Positions 55,381 through 60,904 of a stretch of DNA of 60,904 nucleotides are shown one piece after another (the stretch's first letter is position 1; each line of letters starts with the position of its first letter). Source of the DNA: 9FT-COMBO-53-11 sp040900215. GTDB lineage: Bacteria; Patescibacteriota; WWE3; 9FT-COMBO-53-11. Below the pieces are notes generated by a model, which saw only the letters and a program-made list of their open reading frames with translations, did no database searches and was not told where the DNA came from. The position numbers were made by a program, and so were the translations under genes. The stretch is taken from contig JBBDZL010000027.1 of assembly GCA_040900215.1 (NCBI GenBank), positions 1-60,904 of the forward strand. The letters are read 5' to 3'.

Positions 55381-55776
55381 GTGGGAAATCGGATGACCGC
55401 CCCACTACGCGTAAAGCTATGAGGGGAGGAAAGTCCTGACTCCTTAGAGCAAGGGCCGGGCCGCAAGGCCCGACGGGCAACCGCTGGTGCCCCGACGCGA
55501 AAGCCGTCGGGGACAGGCCGGGAATCAACTCGGCCTGAGAGCAACAGAGACGATCCTTCGACTAAACTCAGGATAAAGCTTCTCATTTTGGGAAGACTTG
55601 CCCCGAGCATGTCGAGGGGGTGAAACGGGCAATCCCACCTGGAGCAATCCACGAACGCACCTGAGGCTGCTCGCCGATGCTTTCGATGACAATTTTTGGC
55701 CAACGGAGGCGAGGTGCAAAGATGGAGCTTAGAGAGATGGTCGTTTAAAACAGAATCAGGCTTACGGGTTTCCCAC
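55381..55776 (+). ncRNA. rnpB: RNase P RNA (class A)
   Basis: About 396 nt. The ends pair (GTGGGAAA with TTTCCCAC). Conserved core segments are readable: GAGGGGAGGAAAGTCC (near 55420), GCAACAGAGACGAT (near 55542), GTGAAACGGG, CCTGGAGCAA, and ACAGAATCAGGCTTAC near the 3' end. It is the catalytic RNA that matures tRNA 5' ends. Two peripheral helices are made of genome-repeat words: ATCCTTCGACTAAACTCAGGAT-type (55554-55575) and CCCCGAGCATGTCGAGGGG (55602-55620). Confidence 0.95.
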
Positions 55777-55780
55777 GCAT

Positions 55781-55808
55781 AAAAAAATCGCCGAGAGGCG
55801 GTTTTTTT
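55781..55808 (+). terminator. rnpB terminator
   Basis: CGCC-GAGA-GGCG stem extended by A/T pairs and followed by seven T, just after the RNase P RNA 3' end. Confidence 0.85.
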
Positions 55809-55817
55809 GTTTTGCCG

Positions 55818-55846
55818 AAAAACTAGCCCGCTTAAGCGGGCGTCCT
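55818..55846. terminator. bidirectional terminator between rnpB and perM-like gene
   Basis: GCCCGC-TTAA-GCGGGC (55826-55841) with T-runs downstream on both strands (TTTTT at 55846 on plus; GTTTTT from 55823 on minus). Ends the minus-strand operon recA side / PerM 3 nt after its stop. Confidence 0.8.
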
Positions 55847-55848
55847 TT

Positions 55849-56847
55849 TTATTTCCGAGAGTGGTTCCAGTCCAACAGGTCTTTGACCAGAATGTTCAAC
55901 AACAGAGCCGCCGGGATCGAGAGGACGGCACCCCCGATTCCGAAAAGCTGGGCGCCGGCAAAAACGATCAAGAGCGTCATCAGCGGGGAAAAGCCGGTCG
56001 CCCGCCCCATCACGTTCGGCACGATCAGCGAATTCTCCAGTTGCTGAATCACGATGTAAAGAAGTAGGATCCAGACCCCCAAGCCGAAGGAGGTTCCAAA
56101 ACCGACCAGAATCGCCGGCACGGCCGAAAAGATCGGTCCGATAGTCGGAATTACTTCCAGCAGGCCGGCGATCACCGCCAGCGGCAGGGCATATTCTACT
56201 CCGAGGGCAAACAGACCTAAATAAGAAAGGACGCCAATCACCACCATTAAAATAAGTTGGCCGCGCAGCCAACCCCCCAAGTGCTTCTCCATTGATTCGA
56301 CGATCCGCCGCACCCGCACCTGCGCCCGCGAGTTAAGCATTCCTGCCAACCGTCCCTTAAGATTTTCCCAATCCAAGAGGAAATAAAAGGTAAGAAAAAG
56401 AACGACCACCAAGAAAAGGATATTGGCGACGACCGCCCCCGCAATCGTCAAGATATTGGCCGAGAGGATGGTCGCCTGGGAAACCAGCTGCTGCTGCAGC
56501 TCCGCCGCGAAGGGCAGCGGCCCCAGGCTGTTCAGGATCGGCGTCAAAAACTGGGGCAGATTTACAATGAACTTGCCGATTTGATCCACCATCGGCGTAA
56601 AGCCGTAAGCCAGCAAGCCGAGGAGAATAGCCAAAAAGAAGAGGAAGACCAGGAACACCCCGATCGGCCTCGGCACCCGGATTTTCTTAAGCTTCACTAC
56701 CAGCGGGTCCAGCGCCAATCCAAAGATCAGCGCGATAAAAACCGCCAGCAGGACCACCCTAATCTGGATCATCACCCAAACGGCGGCGATGGTGATTAAC
56801 CCCAGGATGATGGTCCGCGGCGTTATCTCGTAGTGGCGGTCTAACAT
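55849..56847 (-). CDS. AI-2E/PerM-family transporter
   Basis: 332 residues, seven to eight helices, starting MLDRHYEITPRTIILGL. Typical PerM blocks: ALIFGLALDPLVVKLKKIRVPRPIGV (about 38-63), VGVLSYLGLFALGVEYALPLAVIAGLLEVIPTIGPIFSAVPAILVGF (about 200-246) and NVMGRATGFSPLMTLLIVFAGAQLFGIGGAVLSIPAAA-like end. Members export autoinducer-2 or other solutes, or act as Na+/H+ antiporters; the substrate is not predictable here. Confidence 0.9.
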   Translation of the reverse strand: MLDRHYEITPRTIILGLITIAAVWVMIQIRVVLLAVFIALIFGLALDPLVVKLKKIRVPRPIGVFLVFLFFLAILLGLLAYGFTPMVDQIGKFIVNLPQFLTPILNSLGPLPFAAELQQQLVSQATILSANILTIAGAVVANILFLVVVLFLTFYFLLDWENLKGRLAGMLNSRAQVRVRRIVESMEKHLGGWLRGQLILMVVIGVLSYLGLFALGVEYALPLAVIAGLLEVIPTIGPIFSAVPAILVGFGTSFGLGVWILLLYIVIQQLENSLIVPNVMGRATGFSPLMTLLIVFAGAQLFGIGGAVLSIPAALLLNILVKDLLDWNHSRK

Positions 56848-56861
56848 TTCAAATTAGTGTA

Positions 56862-57140
56862 TCACTTCCCCTCAATCGTCTTCTTCAGGGCTACTCCCGC
56901 AATAAAAGCGGGGGTCAGGTGCTCGGGAATCTGCACCCGCTGACCTGTCCGCGGAACCCTTCCTAAGCGGGCTTTTCTTTTTCGCACCTCGAAGGTCCCG
57001 AATCCGGTAATGGTGACCCTCTCCCCGTTCGCCAGTCCCCGCCCGACTACCCCCAGGAAAGAATTCACAATCCTCTCTGTCCGGGCAAACGGCAAGCCGA
57101 TTTCTTTGGCGACATCGTAGATAACGGCGGTTTTATTCAT
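56862..57140 (-). CDS. hup: HU/IHF-family DNA-binding protein
   Basis: 92 residues from MNKTAVIYDVAKEIGL. Shows the HU core: VNSFLGVVGRGLANGERVTITGFGTFEVRKRKARLGRVPRTGQRVQIPEHLTPAFIAGVALK, with the DNA-intercalating arm around RNP-equivalent RVPRTGQ and the GFGTFEVR box. Compacts and bends DNA. The ATG at 57140 overlaps the last codons of ymdB by 8 nt. Confidence 0.95.
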   Translation of the reverse strand: MNKTAVIYDVAKEIGLPFARTERIVNSFLGVVGRGLANGERVTITGFGTFEVRKRKARLGRVPRTGQRVQIPEHLTPAFIAGVALKKTIEGK

Positions 57141-57969
57141 CAAACATCACCATCCTATCCATCCTCTCAATTCTTTTTACACTATTTCCCTTACCTATCT
57201 CAATAAGCACCGAATTGAAAACCGCCGGCCCTTCCTCCGGCCATTGGAAGGGCAAGGCTTCGCCTCCGGAGAGGCGGGAAATGATGATCTGAGATTCCAC
57301 TCCCAAGACCGAGTCGCGGGCTCCCACCATCCCTAAGTCGGTCACGTAGGCCGTTCCCTTGGGAAGGATCGCCGGATCGGCCGTAGGGATGTGAGTATGA
57401 GTTCCCACCAAAGCGCCCACCCTCCCATCCAGGAAAAATCCCAGCGCGCGCTTTTCGGAACTCCATTCGGCATGGAAATCCACCAGAATCAGATCGGGAT
57501 TGGCCGCCGAAATCTCTTTAAGAGCCGCTTCGGCCGCCCCGAACGGGTTGGCCACTTCTCCCTTCAGCCAGGGGCGATGGCGCTCATCCTCCTCCAGCTT
57601 CTCCCCCAGATTTCCTAAGCCCAAAAGGCTCAAGACCGCGACTCTCTCCCTCCCCGCTTCGACGATCTTAAAGCCTTCCCCCGGGGCGGAAGAGGGAAGA
57701 TTGTAGGATCGGATAATGGGAATCGAAGGATCGGAGAAAGGCGCTTCGGGATCAAGATAAAAGATGTGAGGGCCGGCGGTAAAGAAATCCACCCCCGCCG
57801 CCATTAGCTCCTTGAGGTGGGTGGTCTTCGCCCCCCGGCCGTGAGTCACATTCTCGGCTTGGGCCACCACAAAATCAATCCCCTCCCTCTTCCGAAGCTC
57901 CGGCAAAACCTTGGCGACCGTCTGCCGGCCGAGCTTTCCAACCACATCACCAATGAAAAGAAGTTTCAT
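57133..57969 (-). CDS. ymdB: YmdB-type metallophosphoesterase
   Basis: 278 residues. Metal ligands in MKLLFIGDVVGKLGRQTV (D8), QAENVTHGRGAKT (E/N about 40), DFHAEWSSEKRA (H about 165) and VGTHTHIPTADP (about 194). YmdB hydrolyses cyclic nucleotides and interacts with RNase Y in Bacillus; the gene order rny-ymdB (ymdA-ymdB) is conserved and is kept here, with the rny stop directly preceding this ATG. Confidence 0.94.
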   Translation of the reverse strand: MKLLFIGDVVGKLGRQTVAKVLPELRKREGIDFVVAQAENVTHGRGAKTTHLKELMAAGVDFFTAGPHIFYLDPEAPFSDPSIPIIRSYNLPSSAPGEGFKIVEAGRERVAVLSLLGLGNLGEKLEEDERHRPWLKGEVANPFGAAEAALKEISAANPDLILVDFHAEWSSEKRALGFFLDGRVGALVGTHTHIPTADPAILPKGTAYVTDLGMVGARDSVLGVESQIIISRLSGGEALPFQWPEEGPAVFNSVLIEIGKGNSVKRIERMDRMVMFDE

Positions 57970-59193
57970 TTAAACTTGCGATTCAAACCGCGCTTCGCGG
58001 ATCACGACCACTTTCACTCCCCCGGGGGTGATCACTTGCGCCTTGACCCGCTGGCCCACCTCCCGCGCCAGCTGGGACGCCTGCTCGTCGGAGACTTCCC
58101 CGGCCCGGACGATCACCCGCAGTTCCCGGCCGGCGGAGATGGCGTAAGCGTCTTGGACTCCCGCCAAAGATTTGGCGATTTCCTCCAGATCTTTGACCCG
58201 TTTGACGTAACCTTCAATATCTTCATAGCGGGCGCCGGGGCGGGAACCGGAGATCGCATCGGCGATGTAGACCAGCTCGGCCTCCACCGATTTCTTTTCT
58301 TCCCGGTCGTGGTGGGAAGCGGCGGCATTGACCAGCTTCTCGGGAAAACCGAACCGTTCCAGGATCTTGCGCGTCAGAACATCGTGCGGCTCCCCCTCTT
58401 CGCTGGTGGCTACTTTACCGATATCGTGGAAGAGCGCTGCCGCTTTGGCCAGTTCGACATCCGCCCCCACCTCCGCCGCCAAATACGAAACCAGCTTCAC
58501 CATTTCCAACGAATGCTTGGCCAGATTCTGGCCGTAGGAGGTTCGGAACTTGAATCTCCCCAAGAGATCAATAATTCCCGCCGGCAGTCCGCCTAAGCCG
58601 GCCTCGAGGGCAATCCGCTCCCCTTCTCTTCTAATCTCCTGGTCGATCTCACCCTTAACCTTTTCCACCGTGGTCTCAATGCTCTCGGGCTGAAATCTGT
58701 CTTCCCTGATTAGCCGCTCGAGCGCCAAGCGGGCAATGTGGCGGCGGACCGGATCGAAGGAAGAGATTCGGACCGTGGTCGGCGACTCTTCCAGGTCCAG
58801 CTCGACCCCGGTCACGCGTTCAAAAGCCCGCACATTCCTCCCCTCCTTGCCGATGATCTTCCCTTTCCAATCCTCGGAAGGAAGCTGGACAACGGAAACG
58901 GTAAATTCGGCCACGTAGGAGGTAGCGGCATGATCCATCGCCGAAACCAAGATGTCGCGGGCTCGATCCTCCACGGCCGCTTTCAGCTGCTCTTCGGCTT
59001 CCGCCAAACGGCTCGTTTTTTCATTCCCAATCTCCTGCTCCAGCTCCTTGAGCAGCATCTTCCGGGCATCCTCTCGAGAAAGGGAGGAAGATTTTTGCAA
59101 GGCCTCGATGTATTTTTCTTTTAGCTCCTCAACGGAGAGTTTTTCCAATTTATCTGGATCCTGAGAAGGGTCTTGGGTTTTGTTTTTGTTCAT
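57970..59193 (-). CDS. rny: ribonuclease Y lacking the membrane anchor
   Basis: 407 residues against about 520. A short coiled coil (about 15-90) leads straight into the KH domain (GKIIGKEGRNVRAFERVTGVELDLEESPTTVRISSFDPVRR, about 113-155) and the HD domain (AALFHDIGKV at about 250, SHHDREE at about 293). The N-terminal helix that tethers RNase Y to the membrane is absent; upstream DNA is the hairpin repeat, with no hidden helix. Initiates mRNA decay. The ATG lies in a CATTTTG/CAAAATG hairpin. Confidence 0.95.
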   Translation of the reverse strand: MNKNKTQDPSQDPDKLEKLSVEELKEKYIEALQKSSSLSREDARKMLLKELEQEIGNEKTSRLAEAEEQLKAAVEDRARDILVSAMDHAATSYVAEFTVSVVQLPSEDWKGKIIGKEGRNVRAFERVTGVELDLEESPTTVRISSFDPVRRHIARLALERLIREDRFQPESIETTVEKVKGEIDQEIRREGERIALEAGLGGLPAGIIDLLGRFKFRTSYGQNLAKHSLEMVKLVSYLAAEVGADVELAKAAALFHDIGKVATSEEGEPHDVLTRKILERFGFPEKLVNAAASHHDREEKKSVEAELVYIADAISGSRPGARYEDIEGYVKRVKDLEEIAKSLAGVQDAYAISAGRELRVIVRAGEVSDEQASQLAREVGQRVKAQVITPGGVKVVVIREARFESQV

Positions 59194-59285
59194 TTTGTTT
59201 CTTCAAAATGCTAGGTCGTTTCTCCGGCCGTCCATTTTGGTTCTCCAAAATGCTAGGGCGTTTCGGCGCCCGTCCATTTTTGTCC
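59191..59285 (-). repeat. GAC/TAG hairpin repeat, locus C (two units, 5' of rny)
   Basis: Minus strand: AAATG-GAC-GGGCG..CGCCC-TAG, linker hairpin CATTTTGG-AGAA-CCAAAATG, GAC-GGCCG..CGACC-TAG, terminal hairpin CATTTTG-AAGAAA-CAAAATG whose last ATG is the rny start (59193). All stems pair while their sequences differ from locus B. Confidence 0.85.
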
Positions 59286-59300
59286 ATCCTTATAATCATT

Positions 59301-60320
59301 CTAAGCTTTTTTGCGAATCTCGGCCTCAATCTCATCAGCTATCTTAGGGCTCTCCGCAATAAAATCGCGAGTGGAGTCACGCCCCGGCCCGAGCTTCTTT
59401 CCTTTGAATTCATAGGAGTTTCCGCTCTTGGTTAAAACTTCCAACTTTTCGCCCAAGTCCACTATCTCTCCCGCCCGATCAATCCCCTGGTTGAAGATAA
59501 GATCAAACTCGGCCTGACGGAAGGGAGGAGCGACTTTGTTCTTGACCACCTTGACCCGCACCCGCGAACCGACCGCTTCTTCATTCTTTTTGAGGGTCGC
59601 AATCCGGCGAATGTCCAGCCGGACGGAAGAGTAAAACTTCAGCGCCAACCCTCCGGGAGTCGTTTCGGGGTTGCCGAAGAGCACGCCGATCTTCTGGCGG
59701 ATCTGGTTGGTGAAAACCATCGTGCAGTTTGTTTTGGAAATGATCCCGGCCAGCTTCCGCAGGGCCTGGGACATCAGGCGGGCTTGGCGGCCAATGTGCT
59801 GCTCGCCCATCTCTCCCTCAATTTCGGCTTGGGGAGTAAGCGCGGCCACGGAATCAATCGCGACCAACTCCACCGCCCCCGATCGCACCAGGGTTTCGGC
59901 AATCTGGAGGGCTTGCTCACCGGTGTCCGGCTGGGAGAGCAAGAGTTCCTCCACGTCCACGCCCAATTTCTTGGCGTAGGCCGGATCCAAGGCGTGCTCG
60001 GCGTCAATAAAGGCGGCGGTCCCGCCGATTTTCTGGACTTGGGCAATGATGTTGAGGACCAGCGTGGTTTTACCGGATGCTTCCGGACCGAAAATCTCCA
60101 CAACTCTTCCCTTGGGGACTCCCCCCACCCCTAAGGCCAAATCCAACCCCAAAGAGCCGGTGGAAATCGACTCCACTCGGCCGACGCGGGAGGCAATCTG
60201 CTCCCCCAATTTCATAATCGAACCCCGGCCGAAGGATTTCTCGATCTGTTCGATCGCGCTTTCCAGCGCCCGGGCCTTGCCGGAAGAGGCTTCGGGAGTC
60301 GTTTTTTGAGCTTTAGGCAT
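59301..60320 (-). CDS. recA: recombinase RecA
   Basis: 339 residues from MPKAQKTTPEASSG. Walker A GPEASGKTT (about 66-74), AAFIDAEHALDP, LVAIDSVAALTPQAEIEGEMG (Walker B and loop L1), FTNQIRQKIGVLFGNPETTPGG (L2) and a short acidic-poor C-terminus. Catalyses strand exchange and the SOS trigger. No intein. The ATG at 60320 is preferred; a TTG at 60356 would run through the T-run of the hairpin upstream. The start ATG pairs with GGCAT upstream (AGGCAT/ATGCCT). Confidence 0.96.
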   Translation of the reverse strand: MPKAQKTTPEASSGKARALESAIEQIEKSFGRGSIMKLGEQIASRVGRVESISTGSLGLDLALGVGGVPKGRVVEIFGPEASGKTTLVLNIIAQVQKIGGTAAFIDAEHALDPAYAKKLGVDVEELLLSQPDTGEQALQIAETLVRSGAVELVAIDSVAALTPQAEIEGEMGEQHIGRQARLMSQALRKLAGIISKTNCTMVFTNQIRQKIGVLFGNPETTPGGLALKFYSSVRLDIRRIATLKKNEEAVGSRVRVKVVKNKVAPPFRQAEFDLIFNQGIDRAGEIVDLGEKLEVLTKSGNSYEFKGKKLGPGRDSTRDFIAESPKIADEIEAEIRKKA

Positions 60321-60357
60321 CCCTTTGATGGTAATGCCTTTAGGGATAAAAAGCAAG

Positions 60358-60391
60358 AAAAAAAGGTCGAAGCCTAGGAGACTTCGACCTT
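60358..60391 (-). terminator. terminator (or recA attenuator)
   Basis: Minus strand: AAGGTCGAAG (60391-60382) with CTTCGACCTT (60372-60363) and seven T (60364-60358). It follows the 60444 gene by about 50 nt and precedes the recA ATG by 37 nt, so it can end the former or act as a recA leader element. Confidence 0.8.
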
Positions 60392-60443
60392 AACGTCCGA
60401 ACGCCCAATGTCCCGAGCCTCCGCCAGAAAGATTCGGCTCATC

Positions 60444-60800
60444 TTAGAATTCTCCTTCAAAGACGAAGAGGTGCAGAACTGTCACCAAATCGTTCCAGGT
60501 GAGCCCGGGATTCCGGTGCCGCAGGAATTCGGCCAGATGGAAGAGGTCAATCCCGCCTAACGCCCGAACGTCCTCCTCCGGCACATCGGCCAGCCGGCAG
60601 ACGTTTCGCTCCCGCACCACGGCCAAAAAACCGCCGCCGGCCTGATTCCGGGAGTCAAGCAGCAGAACCGAATCGTGGAGCTTAAATCCGGATTCCCCGT
60701 CCACAATCAGCGTGAACTCCACCCCCGGCTCCAAAAACCCGTCCGAGTGGATGACGGAACCGTCGCCCAGATCGATCTTGGGAACATTGTCGGCCGGCAT
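60444..60800 (-). CDS. small protein, possibly ASCH-like
   Basis: 118 residues from MPADNVPKIDLGDGS. The ATG at 60800 has GGGAG 5 nt upstream; the frame is open to 60887 but would cross the promoter. Beta-rich, with FKLHDSVLLLDSRNQAGGGFLAVVRER resembling the strand pattern of ASCH/PUA-like domains, then LADVPEEDVRALGG and a helical C-terminus. The family assignment is tentative; no catalytic motif is recognised. Transcribed from TGGTAAAAT at 60838 and closed by the terminator before recA. Confidence 0.6.
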   Translation of the reverse strand: MPADNVPKIDLGDGSVIHSDGFLEPGVEFTLIVDGESGFKLHDSVLLLDSRNQAGGGFLAVVRERNVCRLADVPEEDVRALGGIDLFHLAEFLRHRNPGLTWNDLVTVLHLFVFEGEF

Positions 60801-60829
60801 TTTTCTCCCTTCCTTAAAAGATTGGCTTA

Positions 60830-60838
60830 ATTTTACCA
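60830..60838 (-). promoter_or_regulatory. extended -10 promoter TGGTAAAAT, 60800 gene
   Basis: Minus-strand TGGTAAAAT, 29 nt before the ATG. Upstream lies a perfect inverted repeat CCGGTTTGG/CCAAACCGG (60840-60863) that separates it from a divergent TATAAT. Confidence 0.5.
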
Positions 60839-60839
60839 G

Positions 60840-60863
60840 CCGGTTTGGAAAAATCCAAACCGG
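60840..60863. other. perfect inverted repeat between divergent promoters
   Basis: CCGGTTTGG-AAAAAT-CCAAACCGG, a nine-pair stem placed symmetrically between the minus-strand TGGTAAAAT and the plus-strand TATAAT. It may be an operator, or the terminator-like end of a lost gene. Confidence 0.6.
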
Positions 60864-60871
60864 AGGTAGAA

Positions 60872-60904
60872 TATAATGGTCTAGCAATATGTCGTCGGGG
60901 CGTA
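60872..60904 (+). promoter_or_regulatory. TATAAT promoter and start of a gene leaving the window
   Basis: TATAAT (60872-60877) and an ATG at 60889 followed by only five codons (MSSGR). Spacing of 11 nt fits the short-leader promoters seen elsewhere. The gene itself cannot be identified. Confidence 0.35.

Noticed and set aside
1..60904. TGA recoded as glycine, as in some CPR lineages
   Set aside because: Several conserved proteins end at TGA exactly at their family length (for example secF, sufT), RF2 is encoded, and no gene needs TGA readthrough.

Overview
The window looks like part of a chromosome of a Candidate Phyla Radiation (Patescibacteria) bacterium. I infer this from gene content and architecture; no rRNA is present, so no finer placement is offered. 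The signs are: dense, overlapping genes that are almost all informational or envelope-related; many trimmed housekeeping proteins (RNase Y without its membrane anchor, a Rel protein without the C-terminal regulatory domains, a 176-residue SufD); a membrane-anchored ClpB-like AAA+ protein; archaeal/eukaryotic-type ProRS, AspRS and S-adenosylmethionine synthetase; and several surface proteins with a single membrane anchor. The standard genetic code is used: TGA is a frequent stop and RF2 is encoded.

Layout. 1-10 kb: the start of yvcK, a CAP-domain surface protein with a small partner, VanZ-like and Na+/Ca2+-exchanger-like membrane proteins, a coupled pair of large surface proteins (M23 peptidase with Ig-like repeats, lamin-tail protein), a PsbP-like anchored protein and a PaaX-type regulator with its own promoter motif. 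10-20 kb: a 0.4 kb repeat-rich gap, then (minus strand) secA, the ClpB-like ATPase, prfB, a membrane protein, ftsE, ftsX and an EnvC-like coiled-coil protein whose LytM domain motifs are in circularly permuted order. 20-26 kb: ykuK-like, uppP, PAP2, a spermidine-synthase-fold protein, serS, lysS, greA, and a nested tRNA-Glu locus. 26-32 kb: a two-TM channel-like gene and a complete SUF Fe-S operon (rrf2, sufT, sufC, sufB, sufD, Rieske, sufS, sufU) interrupted by a 100-N scaffold gap that is probably an overlap artefact. 32-38 kb: tRNA-Gln(CTG), a GIY-YIG gene, then an AT-richer island with a glycosyltransferase and a tightly coupled operon of archaeal-type MAT, S51-like peptidase, sulfotransferase-like protein and ProRS. 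38-46 kb: DEAD-box helicase, GIY-YIG, DsbA-like, DoxX, NDH-2, gltX, an anchored unknown. 46-53 kb: DUF3048 protein, regulator, AbrB, secD, secF, recJ, rel, aspS as one minus-strand operon. 53-61 kb: comM, RNase P RNA, PerM, HU, ymdB, rny, recA and a possible ASCH-like protein.

Themes. The envelope/division genes (FtsEX with its hydrolase partner, SecA/SecDF, UppP, VanZ) and Fe-S/redox genes (SUF with Rrf2, DsbA-DoxX-NDH-2) form coherent sets. The most unusual content is non-coding: (i) a family of intergenic hairpin units with fixed GAC/TAG linkers and covarying stems, in two cases ending exactly at a start codon; (ii) many 7-8 nt-period tandem repeats inside conserved genes and gaps; (iii) a 10-nt-period array rich in AGGAG; (iv) tRNA 5' halves next to intact tRNAs; and (v) many promoters whose -10 box sits only 6-15 nt before the start codon, suggesting leaderless or nearly leaderless mRNAs. 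All statements come from reading the sequence; no database search was run.
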